Shown piece by piece: positions 8,361 to 18,067 of a stretch of DNA of 59,096 nt. Positions within the stretch are counted from its first letter, which is position 1; the number at the start of each line of letters is the position of its first letter. The translations under genes and the position numbers were made by a program. Source of the DNA: DASUFI01 sp036274635 (lineage in GTDB: Bacteria > Planctomycetota > B15-G4); contig DASUFI010000185.1 in assembly GCA_036274635.1 (NCBI GenBank), forward strand, positions 1 to 59,096. Direction: 5' to 3'. Below the pieces are notes generated by a model. The model had not been told where the DNA came from, did no database searches, and worked only from the letters and a program-made list of their open reading frames with translations.

Positions 8361-9733
8361 CGAATGCTCTCCAGCGCCGCGACGAGGCGATCGATCTCCT
8401 CGCGCGTGTTCATGTCGGTCACGGCCACCAGCCACTGGCTCGCGAGGCTCTTGTCCACGCGCCCGAGGTCGAGGCCGCCCAGGATGCCGTGCTTCTTCAG
8501 CAGCTGCTGGTTCACCTTGGCCGCCGGCAGCGGGCACGTGACGGTGAACTCGTTGAAGAAGGCGCGCTTGGGCCAGGTGATCGACCAGCCCGGGATCGCC
8601 GCGATGCGCTGCGCGGCATAGTGCGCGCGGGAGAGGTTCGTGCGGCCCAGCTCGACGAAGCCCTCCTTGCCCAGCAGCGACATCCAGATCGTCGCGCGCA
8701 GGGCCATGAGCTGCTGGCTGGTGCAGATGTTGGAGGTGGCCTTGGCGCGGCGGATGTGCTGCTCGCGCGTCGCGAAGGTGAGCACGAAGGCGCGGCGGCC
8801 CTGGCCGTCGCGCGTCTCGCCGGCGATGCGCGCCGGCATCTGCCGCACGAAGTCCATGCGGCTGCACAGGTAGCCGACGCCCGGCCCCCCGAACCAGGGC
8901 TTGTTGCCCATGGAGGTGGCCTCGCCGCACACCATGTCGGCGCGCTGCTTGCCCGGCGCCTCCACCAGCGAGAGGGCCACCGGGTTGGCGGCGACGACGC
9001 ACAGCGCGCCGAGGCCGTGCGCCGCGTCGGCGAGCTGCTTCACATCCTCGAGCACGCCGAAGAAGTTGGGCTGCTGCACGGCCACGGCCGCGACCTTGTC
9101 GGGCGACACCTTCTTGCTCGCCAGCACGGCGGCGAAGGCCGCCGGGTCCGTGGCGCCGTCGGCCAGCTCCACCTCGACCAGCTGCATGCCCAGCGTCCTG
9201 AGGTAGGTGGCCAGCGTGCCGCGGTAGTCCGGGTGCACGCCGCGCGAGACGACCACGGCCGTGCGGCCCTCGGCCTCCTTGAGGCGCAGTGCCATGAGCA
9301 CGGCCTCGGTGAGCGCCGTCGCGCCGTCATAGAGCGAGGCGTTGCTCACCTCGAGGCCGGTGAGCCGGCACATCATCGTCTGCCACTCGAAGATCGTTGT
9401 CAGCGTGCCCTGGCTGGCCTCGGGCTGGTACGGCGTGTAGGCGGTCCAGAATTCCGTGCGCTGCTGCAGGTTGTCCACCAGCGCCGGGCACATGTGGCGG
9501 TAGAGGCCCGCGCCGAGGAAGCTGGGATGGTCGACGGCCGAGACGTTCTTGTCCGCCAGCCCGCGCAGCTCGCGCAGGATGGCGTCCTCGGTGAGCGCCG
9601 GCTCCACCGGCAGCGCGCCCTGGTAGCGGCAGTCGGGCGGGATGCACGACTCGAACAGCGCGTCCACGGAGGGCGCGCCGATGGTCGCCAGCATGGAGCG
9701 CTTGTCGGCCTCGGTGTGGGGGACGTAGTGCAT
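8357..9733 (-). CDS. gcvPA: Glycine dehydrogenase (decarboxylating) subunit 1
   Basis: Predicted 458 residues, the non-PLP-lysine half of the split P-protein, forming a heterotetramer with GcvPB. Family landmarks visible include MHYVPHTEADKRSML at the N-terminus, S-F-L-G-A-G-x-Y, the Y-T-P-Y-Q-P-E-A-S-Q-G segment, L-E-V-S-N-A-S-L-Y-D-G, and the late T-S-N-I-C-T-S-Q-Q-L-M-A-L. Its length is typical. The stop overlaps the gcvPB start by four bases, and the start lies 46 bp after gcvH. Confidence 0.97.
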   Translation of the reverse strand: MHYVPHTEADKRSMLATIGAPSVDALFESCIPPDCRYQGALPVEPALTEDAILRELRGLADKNVSAVDHPSFLGAGLYRHMCPALVDNLQQRTEFWTAYTPYQPEASQGTLTTIFEWQTMMCRLTGLEVSNASLYDGATALTEAVLMALRLKEAEGRTAVVVSRGVHPDYRGTLATYLRTLGMQLVEVELADGATDPAAFAAVLASKKVSPDKVAAVAVQQPNFFGVLEDVKQLADAAHGLGALCVVAANPVALSLVEAPGKQRADMVCGEATSMGNKPWFGGPGVGYLCSRMDFVRQMPARIAGETRDGQGRRAFVLTFATREQHIRRAKATSNICTSQQLMALRATIWMSLLGKEGFVELGRTNLSRAHYAAQRIAAIPGWSITWPKRAFFNEFTVTCPLPAAKVNQQLLKKHGILGGLDLGRVDKSLASQWLVAVTDMNTREEIDRLVAALESIR

Positions 9734-9779
9734 GCCTCTCCGGTGGTGCGGCCCCGCGGGGCCGGTGCCTTGCTGTGCG

Positions 9780-10160
9780 TCAGGCCGTCTCGGCCACGAG
9801 CTTGTCGTAGGCCGACGCGTCCATGAGCGACGCAGGCGCCTTGCCCTTGATCCTGATCTTGACCAGCCAGCCCTTGCCGTACGGGTCGGAGGTGATGTCG
9901 CCCAGGCTGTCCGCCAGCGCGGAGTTCACCTCGAGCACCTCGCCGTCCACGGGGCTGTTGATGTCCGAGACCGCCTTGACCGACTCGATCTCGCCGCAGG
10001 CCTTGCCGGCCGAGACCTTGTCGCCCTTCTTCGGCAGGCCCAGGTAGACGAGGTCGCTCAGCGCGTGCGCGGCGTGGTCGGTGATGCCGATGGTCGCCGT
10101 GTCGCCGGACAGGCGCACCCACTCGTGGGTCTCGGTGTACTTCAGGTCCGGGGGATTCAT
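9780..10160 (-). CDS. gcvH: Glycine cleavage system H protein
   Basis: Predicted 126 residues, the usual length for the lipoyl carrier of the glycine cleavage system. Lys62 in C-G-E-I-E-S-V-K-A-V-S-D is the lipoylation site. The flanking signatures Y-T-E-T-H-E-W-V, I-G-I-T-D-H-A and G-E-V-L-E-V-N are all present. It shuttles the aminomethyl group between GcvP and GcvT in the cytoplasm. It lies 22 bp downstream of gcvT and upstream of gcvPA. Confidence 0.97.
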   Translation of the reverse strand: MNPPDLKYTETHEWVRLSGDTATIGITDHAAHALSDLVYLGLPKKGDKVSAGKACGEIESVKAVSDINSPVDGEVLEVNSALADSLGDITSDPYGKGWLVKIRIKGKAPASLMDASAYDKLVAETA

Positions 10161-10182
10161 CGCGTCGGGGGTCTCCTGCGCC

Positions 10183-11286
<1,104 letters not shown>

Positions 11287-11482
11287 GGGCGTCGCTTTCG
11301 AGGCTGGACGGAAAGGGCGCCAATGATCCGGGAAAGCGCCTGGGGATGCCAGCCCCCTTGGCCCGAGCGGGGCTTCGCGGGCTCCGTCGTGGGCGTGCTG
11401 CCCGCGCTCCGCCACACCCCGAGCGCTGGCTCGCACGTGGTCGAACGGTCATCATCCTGCGCTCCCCCTCGAGGGTGCTTGG

Positions 11483-14056
11483 ATGTCCTGCCGCGTCCGG
11501 AGCGCAGACCAAGGCTTCCCGGCCGCGGCCAGGCTGGCGGCGCTCGCCCTGGTGGCCTGCCTGGCGCTGGCCTTCCCGGCCCCCGCGCAGCGCGCGCCCG
11601 AGCAGCTCGACGGCGCGGCCATCCTGCACCGCCTGCACAAGCTGCAGACCTTCGGCAGCGCGCTCTACATCGCCGCGCACCCCGACGACGAGAACACGCG
11701 CCTGATCACGTGGCTCAGCAACGGCCGCAAGGTGCGCACGGCGTACCTCAGCCTGACGCGCGGCGACGGCGGGCAGGACCTCATCGGCCCGGAGCTGGGC
11801 GACGCGCTCGGCATCCTGCGCACCCAGGAGCTGCTGGAGGCGCGACGCATCGACGGTGGCGAGCAGTTCTTCACGCGCGCGGTCGACTTCGGCTACAGCA
11901 AGAGCCCGGAGGAGTCCTTCGCGAAGTGGGGCAGGCAGGAGGTGCTCGCGGACGTGGTGCGCGTCATCCGGACCTTCCGCCCGGATGTGATCATCACGCG
12001 CTTCCCGCCCGAGGGCGGCGGCGGGCACGGGCACCACACGGCGTCGGCGCAGCTCGCGCAGGAGGCCTTCGACCTCGCCGCGGACAGCTCGGCCTTCCCC
12101 GACCAGCTCGCCGCAGGGCTGCAGCCGTGGCAGGCGCAGCGGCTGTTCTTCAACGGCAGCACGTTCTTTCGCGCGGATGTCGCGGAGCAGGCCGCGAAGG
12201 ATCCCGCGCACTGGCTCGCGGTGGACGTCGGAGGCTTCGACCCGCTGCTCGGCGCCAGCTACACGGAGATCGCCGGGCGCAGCCGCAGCCAGCACAAGAG
12301 CCAGGGCTTCGGCGCCGCCGAGGCGCGCGGGCAACAGCTCGAGTATCTGCGGCTGGACAAGGGCACGCCGCTGGCCGCGCCGGATCCCTTCGACGGCATC
12401 GATCTGGGCTGGACGCGCGTGCCGGGCAGCGAGCGCGTGCAGTCGCTGCTGGCCGAGGTCGTGGCCGCGTACGACGTGCAGGCGCCCGAGCGCAGCCTGT
12501 CGGGCCTCGCGGCCGTGCTGCGCGCGCTCGAGGAGCTGGCCGCGTCGGCGGGACCCGACGCCGCCTTCGTGGAACACCAGGCGCAGGCCGCGCGCGAGCT
12601 GATCCTGCAGCTCTGCGGGGTCGTGGTGCAGGTGAACGCCCCGTCGCCGCGGGTCGCGGCGGGCGACACGCTGTCGGCCTCGCTGTCCGTGCTGCAGCGC
12701 GCGCAGGGCGCCGCGCTGGAGGTGGCCGCCGTCACGGGCCCCGACGGCGCCACGACCGCCGTGGGGGAGACCCTCGCCTGGAACCGCGCCCTCGAGCGGC
12801 CGCTGACGTGGAGCGTCCCGGCGACCCAGCCCATCGACCAGCCCTACTGGCTGGCCGCGCCGCACGGCGCGCTGTACCAGCCGGACCTGGGGCGGCACGC
12901 GGGCATCGAGCCCGTGGCTGCGGGGGCGGCGACCTTCCGCGTGGAGCTGCGCCTGCCCGACGGCTCGTCGGTGCGCGTCGATCGGCAGGCGATGCAGACC
13001 TGGGTGGATCGCGTCGCCGGCGAGCGCAGCCGGCCCGTCACGGTCACGCCGGTGGCCTCGATCGCGGTGGCCGATCCGGTGGCGCTGGTCCGCGGGGGAC
13101 GCGCGAGCGTCGACGTGGAGATCGAGGCGCTCACCGACGGGCTGAGCGGCGAGCTCGGCGCCACGCTGCCGACCGGCTGGACCCTGCAGGCCGCGCCGGC
13201 TCCGGTGCAGGCGCTGGCCCTGGGCGAGCGCGCGACGCGCCGTTTCGATCTGGTGGCCGGTCCGCAGGCCCAGCGTGGCGTGATGCACGTCGCCTTCACC
13301 GGCTCGCGAGGCGCGGCGGACCGCACGCTGCACGTGATCGACCACCCGCACATCCTGCCGCAGGCGTGGTCCACGCCCGCCGACGTGCTGCTGCTGCCGG
13401 CGGACGTGGCGGTCAGCACGAAGCGGGTGGGGTACATCGAGGGCGCGGGCGACGAGGTGCCGCAGGCGCTGGCACGCCTGGGCGTCGAGGTCGAGCGCAT
13501 CGACCCGGCCACGGCGCAGGGCTCGGACCTCGCGCGCTGCGAGGCGATCGTCATGGGCATCCGCGCCTACAACACGGTGCCCGCGCTCGTGCACTTCCAG
13601 CCGACGCTGCTGCGCTTCGTCCAGGACGGCGGCACGCTGGTGGTCCAGTACGACACGAGCGGCAGCGACCTCGTGCTGCCGGCCAGCCGCATCGGCCCCT
13701 ACCCCTTCGAGCTGACGCGCGACCGCGTGACGGTCGAGGAGGCCGTGCCCACCTTCCTCGCGCCGACGCACCCGCTGATGACGACACCCAATGCGCTGCA
13801 GGCGAGCGACTTCGACGGCTGGGTGCAGGAGCGCGGCCTGTACTTCGCGGGCGGGCTGGACCCCGCCTACGTGCCGCTCATCGCGTGGAGCGACCCGGGC
13901 GAGGCGCCGCTGGACGGAGCGCTCATCGCGTGCGACGACGGCCGGGGGCGCTTCATCTACACCGGGCTGAGCCTGTTCCGGCAGCTGCCGGCCGGCGTCG
14001 CGGGCAGCTACAGGATCCTGGCCAACCTCATCGCCCGCCGGTCCGACGCCCCGTGA
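11483..14056 (+). CDS. Secreted PIG-L/LmbE-family deacetylase, long form
   Basis: Predicted 857 residues. Residues 1-36 are a signal peptide ending at A-P-A-Q. The deacetylase domain follows: A-H-P-D-D-E at 65-70 supplies the zinc His and the catalytic Asp pair, and G-H-G-H-H-T at 181-186 supplies the remaining zinc His. PIG-L enzymes remove N-acetyl groups from amino sugars. Residues from about 215 on are beta-rich domains, with a C-terminal region (P-H-I-L-P-Q-A onward) resembling a GATase-like Rossmann domain seen in long family members. Immediately downstream, 28 bp away, is an SSS symporter, an arrangement recurrent in Bacteroidetes and Planctomycetes. It may act on an acetylated amino sugar whose product is then imported (inference). 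Confidence 0.83.
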   Translation: MSCRVRSADQGFPAAARLAALALVACLALAFPAPAQRAPEQLDGAAILHRLHKLQTFGSALYIAAHPDDENTRLITWLSNGRKVRTAYLSLTRGDGGQDLIGPELGDALGILRTQELLEARRIDGGEQFFTRAVDFGYSKSPEESFAKWGRQEVLADVVRVIRTFRPDVIITRFPPEGGGGHGHHTASAQLAQEAFDLAADSSAFPDQLAAGLQPWQAQRLFFNGSTFFRADVAEQAAKDPAHWLAVDVGGFDPLLGASYTEIAGRSRSQHKSQGFGAAEARGQQLEYLRLDKGTPLAAPDPFDGIDLGWTRVPGSERVQSLLAEVVAAYDVQAPERSLSGLAAVLRALEELAASAGPDAAFVEHQAQAARELILQLCGVVVQVNAPSPRVAAGDTLSASLSVLQRAQGAALEVAAVTGPDGATTAVGETLAWNRALERPLTWSVPATQPIDQPYWLAAPHGALYQPDLGRHAGIEPVAAGAATFRVELRLPDGSSVRVDRQAMQTWVDRVAGERSRPVTVTPVASIAVADPVALVRGGRASVDVEIEALTDGLSGELGATLPTGWTLQAAPAPVQALALGERATRRFDLVAGPQAQRGVMHVAFTGSRGAADRTLHVIDHPHILPQAWSTPADVLLLPADVAVSTKRVGYIEGAGDEVPQALARLGVEVERIDPATAQGSDLARCEAIVMGIRAYNTVPALVHFQPTLLRFVQDGGTLVVQYDTSGSDLVLPASRIGPYPFELTRDRVTVEEAVPTFLAPTHPLMTTPNALQASDFDGWVQERGLYFAGGLDPAYVPLIAWSDPGEAPLDGALIACDDGRGRFIYTGLSLFRQLPAGVAGSYRILANLIARRSDAP

Positions 14057-14084
14057 CGAGCCGCCGCGCGCGCGGCCGCTGACG

Positions 14085-15788
14085 ATGCACCCGCTCGACT
14101 GGCTCGTCCTGCTGGGCACGCTGGGATTCATCGTGGCCTACGGCGTGTGGAAGACGCGCCGCGACAACACCCGCGAGAGCTACCTGCGCGGCGGCGGCGA
14201 GGACCGGTGGTGGACGGTGGGCCTCAGCGTCATGGCCACGCAGGCCAGCGCGATCACCTTCCTGAGCACGCCCGGCCAGGGCTATGTGGCCGGACTGGGC
14301 TTCGTCCAGTTCTACTTCGGCCTGCCGCTGGCGATGATCCTGATCGGGGCGGTGTTCATCCCGCTGTACTACAAGTGGAAGGTGTACACCGCCTACGAGT
14401 TCATCGGGCGGCGCTTCGACGAGCGCGCGCGACGGCTCACAGCCGGCCTCTTCCTCGTGCAGCGCAGCCTCGCGGCCGGCATCACGATCTACGCGCCCAG
14501 CATCATCCTCGCCAAGGTGCTCGGCTGGCCGCTCTCGTGGACCTGCCTCTTCATCGGCGTGCTCGTGACCCTGTACACGACCACGGGCGGCGCGCGCGCC
14601 GTCGGCGTCACGCACATGCAGCAGATGGCCGTCATGTTCCTCGGGCTGTTCACGGCCTTCGGGCTGATCGTCCACGCGCTCTCCGACACGCTGGGCTTCG
14701 GCGAGAGCCTGCGCGTGGCGCGCGAGCTGGGCAAGCTGGACGCCGTGGACCTGTCCTGGGACCCGGCCGAGAAGTACACGCTGTGGAGCGGGCTCATCGG
14801 CGGCTTCTTCCTGCAGCTGTCGTACTTCGGCACGGACCAGAGCCAGGTGCAGCGCTACCTGACCGCGCGGTCCATGCAGCAGGCTCGGCAGGGCCTGTGG
14901 ATGAACGGCGTGCTCAAGATCCCGATGCAGTTCTTCATCCTGCTCACGGGCGTGCTCGTCTTCGTCTTCTACCTGCTGCACCCCGCGCCGCTGCACTGGA
15001 ACGAGGCCAACCTGGTCACGGCGCGCGAGCTGGACACGACCTCGATCACGAGCGACCTGGAGCGCGAGCACGGCGAGGCGCTGGAGGCGCGCCGCGAGCA
15101 GACCCTGCAGCTGGCGGCGGCCTGGCGCTCCGGCGACGAGGCGCAGGCGCAGCAGGCGCTGGCCGGCATCCGGCAGCTCGACGCGCAGGATGCCGCGCTG
15201 CAGGAGCAGTTCCGCGCGCACCTCGCGCAGCTCGCGCCCGCCGCCGAGACCAACGACAGGGACTACATCTTCATCACCTTCATCATGGACCACCTGCCGG
15301 TGGGCATCATCGGCCTGCTGCTGGCGATGATCTTCTGCGCGGGCATGAGCAGCACGAGCGCCGAGCTCTCCGCGCTGGCCACGACGACCACCGTGGACCT
15401 GCTGCGCGGCGCGCGCGGCGAGGGCGCGCAGGTGCGCGCCACGCAATGGGCCACCGTGGCCTTCGGCGCCCTGGCCCTCGCCTTCGCCGCGCTGTTCTCG
15501 CTGTTCGAGAACCTCATCCAGGCGGTGAACATCCTGGGCTCGCTCTTCTACGGCACGATCCTCGGGATCTTCCTGGTGGCCTTCTTCGTCCGGTACGTGA
15601 AGGGCACGGCCGTCTTCGTCGCGGCGCTCGTGGCGCAGGCGGTCATCGTGGTGATGCACGTCACACACGTCGAGATCGCCTTCCTCTGGTACAACCTCAT
15701 CGCGCCCGCGATCGTGGTCGTGCTGGGCATCGCGCTGCAGGCGCTGCTGCCGCGGCGGGAGCCCGCGCGTCCCGCGCCGTCCGCGTGA
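14085..15788 (+). CDS. Sodium:solute symporter (SSS family)
   Basis: Predicted 567 residues with about 13 membrane helices, an inner-membrane sodium-coupled importer. Landmarks include the early D-W-L-V-L-L-G-T-L-G-F segment, S-V-M-A-T-Q-A-S-A-I-T-F-L-S-T-P-G-Q-G (unwound first helix of the core), and the W-S-G-L-I-G-G-F-F-L-Q-L-S-Y-F-G-T-D-Q-S-Q-V-Q-R-Y-L motif. A hydrophilic helical insert of about 80 residues (around 310-390) interrupts the transmembrane core; such inserts are typical of the symporters paired with LmbE proteins. It begins 28 bp after the deacetylase stop, so they are probably co-transcribed. Substrate is unknown; a sugar or amino-sugar is the contextual guess. Confidence 0.88.
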   Translation: MHPLDWLVLLGTLGFIVAYGVWKTRRDNTRESYLRGGGEDRWWTVGLSVMATQASAITFLSTPGQGYVAGLGFVQFYFGLPLAMILIGAVFIPLYYKWKVYTAYEFIGRRFDERARRLTAGLFLVQRSLAAGITIYAPSIILAKVLGWPLSWTCLFIGVLVTLYTTTGGARAVGVTHMQQMAVMFLGLFTAFGLIVHALSDTLGFGESLRVARELGKLDAVDLSWDPAEKYTLWSGLIGGFFLQLSYFGTDQSQVQRYLTARSMQQARQGLWMNGVLKIPMQFFILLTGVLVFVFYLLHPAPLHWNEANLVTARELDTTSITSDLEREHGEALEARREQTLQLAAAWRSGDEAQAQQALAGIRQLDAQDAALQEQFRAHLAQLAPAAETNDRDYIFITFIMDHLPVGIIGLLLAMIFCAGMSSTSAELSALATTTTVDLLRGARGEGAQVRATQWATVAFGALALAFAALFSLFENLIQAVNILGSLFYGTILGIFLVAFFVRYVKGTAVFVAALVAQAVIVVMHVTHVEIAFLWYNLIAPAIVVVLGIALQALLPRREPARPAPSA

Positions 15789-15864
15789 CGTCGCGGCGAT
15801 CTCCGGGCCGGCCGGCTGCGCGGGCGGGTGCGCGCGGACGAGGCCTCGTGCTAGTCTGCGCGCC

Positions 15865-16731
15865 ATGAAGAACACCTTCCTGTGCGCCTCTCTCGTCGCC
15901 GCCGCGGCGCTGCTCTCTCCCGCCCTGCAGGCGCAGGACGCGCCGCTGTCGTTCCCGCAGGCCAGCCCGGGGGCCACGGTCAGCCAGCGCGTCGGCCTCA
16001 CCGACATCGAGATCAAGTACTCGCGCCCCGGCGCCAAGGGCCGCGCGATCTTCGGCGGGCTCGTGCCCTTCGGCGAGGTCTGGCGCACGGGCGCCAACGC
16101 CGCCACGAAGATCAGCTTCAGCACGGACGCGAAGCTGGGCGGCCAGGCGGTTCCCGCAGGCACCTACTCCCTGTTCACGATTCCGGAAGCGCGCGAGTGG
16201 ACGATCATCCTCAACAAGGTCCCCGACCAGTCGGGTGCGTTCGCCTACGACGCCGCCCAGGACCTGCTGCGCGTGAAGGCGGCGGTCGTGGCGCTGCCGG
16301 CGCCGGTGGAGAGCTTCACGATCGGCGTGGACGAGCTGAGCAGCCACTCCGCGATGCTCACGCTGGCGTGGGAGAAGACCGCCGTGCGCGTGCCGATCGA
16401 GATCGACGTCGTCGGGCAGCTGGTCCCGAAGATCAAGGCCGCGATGGCCGGCGACGGCCCGAAGCCCTACCTGCAGGCCGCGATGTTCTACTACGACAAC
16501 GACCTGGACCTCGCCCAGGCCACCCAGTGGATCGAAGCCGCGATCAAGGAGCAGCCCGAGCCGCCCACGTGGATGGTCTACCGCCACGGCCTCATCCTGA
16601 AGAAGGCCGGCGACAAGGCCGGCGCGCTGGCCTCCGCCAAGTGGTCGCTGGAGCTGGCCGAGAAGGCCGGCGGCGAGCTGGGCGCCGAGTACAAGCGGCT
16701 CAACGAGGAGCTGATCGCCAGCCTGAAGTGA
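15865..16731 (+). CDS. DUF2911-domain exported protein
   Basis: Predicted 288 residues with a clear signal peptide (1-23, ending A-L-Q-A-Q). The DUF2911 domain is recognised from the string I-K-Y-S-R-P-G-A-K-G-R-x-I-F-G, then W-R-T-G-A-N and P-A-G-T-Y-S-L-F-T-I-P. The C-terminal ~90 residues are helical and TPR-like (A-T-Q-W-I-E-A-A-I-K and Y-R-H-G-L-I-L-K-K-A-G-D). The function of DUF2911 is unknown; it is common in Bacteroidetes and Planctomycetes. The ATG is the only sensible start before the signal peptide. It follows the symporter by 76 bp and could be read from its own promoter. Confidence 0.87.
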   Translation: MKNTFLCASLVAAAALLSPALQAQDAPLSFPQASPGATVSQRVGLTDIEIKYSRPGAKGRAIFGGLVPFGEVWRTGANAATKISFSTDAKLGGQAVPAGTYSLFTIPEAREWTIILNKVPDQSGAFAYDAAQDLLRVKAAVVALPAPVESFTIGVDELSSHSAMLTLAWEKTAVRVPIEIDVVGQLVPKIKAAMAGDGPKPYLQAAMFYYDNDLDLAQATQWIEAAIKEQPEPPTWMVYRHGLILKKAGDKAGALASAKWSLELAEKAGGELGAEYKRLNEELIASLK

Positions 16732-16897
16732 GGGCGGCGGGCTTGCCGCCGCGCGGCTGCACGTGGCCGCGGCGCCTCATGGCCTGACGGACCTCCCGGC
16801 GTGCGACCGCAACGCCCGCGGTGCCGCGGGCGCCGGCGATCCGCACCCGGGGCCCCGATCGGCCGGGAGGGCACGAGCACCGAGGGCGCGGCCCTGA

Positions 16898-16928
16898 TTG
16901 ACAAACATGGTATTGGCAATACCATGTT
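16898..16928 (+). promoter_or_regulatory. Promoter with a perfect operator palindrome for the Rrf2 gene
   Basis: A consensus -35 (TTGACA, 16898-16903) is followed at once by a perfect inverted repeat: AACATGGTATTG (16904-16915), one central G, then CAATACCATGTT (16917-16928). A plausible -10, TACCAT (16920-16925, spacing 16), lies inside the right arm. A dimeric repressor bound here would block RNA polymerase. Rrf2-family proteins such as NsrR and IscR bind AT-rich dyads of about this size, so autoregulation is likely. The predicted start point near 16932 would leave almost no leader before the ATG at 16936. Confidence 0.75.
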
Positions 16929-16935
16929 CCGTCCC

Positions 16936-17370
16936 ATGCACCTCAAGCTCCGGACCGACTACGCCCTGCGCGTGCTGCTCTATCTCGGCCATGCCGGCCG
17001 CGCGGCGCCGGTGGACGAGATGGCGCGAGCCTTCGACATCTCGCGCGAGCACCTGGTGAAGGTGGTGCAGGCGCTGGCGCGCCGCGCGCTGGTGGTGACG
17101 CGGCCAGGCCGCCGCGGCGGCGTGGAGCTGCTGCCGGCGGGGCGGCAGGCCACCGTGGCGGAGGTGGTGGCGCACTTCGAAGGTCGCCGTACCGTGCTGC
17201 CCTGCGTGCTGCAGCCGAAGGCCTGCGTGCTCGAGCCGGGCTGCGACCTGCGCCGCCTGCTGATGTCCGCCGAAGAAGCCTTCTACGCCGCGCTCTCCGG
17301 AACCACCATCGCCGAGCTGGCGCGGCCGAGCCGCCGGCACGGCGGACTGCGCCACCTCGCGCTGCACTGA
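16936..17370 (+). CDS. Rrf2-family transcriptional regulator (NsrR-like)
   Basis: Predicted 144 residues. The N-terminal winged helix opens with M-H-L-K-L-R-T-D-Y-A-L-R-V-L-L-Y-L-G, typical of Rrf2 proteins, and the recognition region includes D-I-S-R-E-H-L-V-K-V-V-Q-A-L. Three cysteines, Cys90, Cys97 and Cys103, have a spacing comparable to the iron-sulfur ligands of NsrR, which senses nitric oxide. An in-frame ATG at 16924 lies inside the palindromic operator, so the start at 16936 is preferred. The next gene, 42 bp downstream, encodes a globin, which fits regulation of nitric-oxide or oxygen detoxification. Confidence 0.86.
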   Translation: MHLKLRTDYALRVLLYLGHAGRAAPVDEMARAFDISREHLVKVVQALARRALVVTRPGRRGGVELLPAGRQATVAEVVAHFEGRRTVLPCVLQPKACVLEPGCDLRRLLMSAEEAFYAALSGTTIAELARPSRRHGGLRHLALH

Positions 17371-17412
17371 GCGCGAATCGACATTCCTCCGTCCACCCCG
17401 CGAGAACCCACC

Positions 17413-17832
17413 ATGGACGTCGCCCTGCTCCGCTCCAGCTTCGCCTCCCTGCAACCTTCCGCCGACGCGCTGGCGCGCGGCTTCTACGCACGCCTCTTCG
17501 CGACCTACCCGCAGGTGCGCCCGATGTTCAAGGGCACCGACTTCGCCGAGCAGCGCCGCAAGCTCATGGCTTCGGTGGCCGCGGTGGTGGCGCTGGCGGA
17601 CCGTCCCGAAGCGCTGGAGCCGGTGCTGGCCGCCATGGGCCGGCAGCACGCCGACCTCGGCGTCCAGCCGCAGCACTACGACTACGTGGGGGCCTCGATG
17701 CTGGCCGCCATGGCGGACGAGTGCGGCGACGCGTGGACGCCCGAGCTGTCGCGCGCCTGGGACGCGGCGCTGCGCTTCGTGAGCGCGGGCATGCTGGCGG
17801 CGCAGACAGCGCAGGCGCCGACGAGGGCCTGA
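17413..17832 (+). CDS. Single-domain bacterial globin
   Basis: Predicted 139 residues, the size of a stand-alone globin such as Vitreoscilla haemoglobin or the haem domain of flavohaemoglobin, without the reductase domain. Visible globin landmarks are a B-helix Tyr (Y25 in G-F-Y-A-R-L-F), the C-D region P-Q-V-R-P-M-F, and the proximal His79 in G-R-Q-H-A-D-L-G-V followed by Q-H-Y-D-Y-V-G. Such proteins bind oxygen and can oxidise nitric oxide to nitrate when a reductase is available. The adjacent Rrf2 regulator supports a nitric-oxide role. No second copy of the operator palindrome was seen before this gene, so it is probably co-transcribed with the regulator. Confidence 0.9.
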   Translation: MDVALLRSSFASLQPSADALARGFYARLFATYPQVRPMFKGTDFAEQRRKLMASVAAVVALADRPEALEPVLAAMGRQHADLGVQPQHYDYVGASMLAAMADECGDAWTPELSRAWDAALRFVSAGMLAAQTAQAPTRA

Positions 17833-18067
17833 TCCGCGGCGCGGCGAGGCTCGACGGGCCGCCACTGTCTCGGTGCGCCGGAAAGCCATCCAGGCAAGCA
17901 CCGAGGCCGCGCGAGCTCACGGCGCCGTGCCGACCACGCCGTTGCTGGCGGCGAAGCCGTAGGGCGCGCCGGCGTCGGGGATTTGCGTCTCCCTGCGCTA
18001 ACACCCGGATGGGCTCGCGCCTCTTCCCGCTGGGGACCGGATCCGGTCCGAGCCAGGAGACCAGCGC

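Noticed and set aside
11287..11482. Possible glycine riboswitch upstream of gcvT
   Set aside because: No conserved glycine-aptamer core strings were seen on the minus strand.
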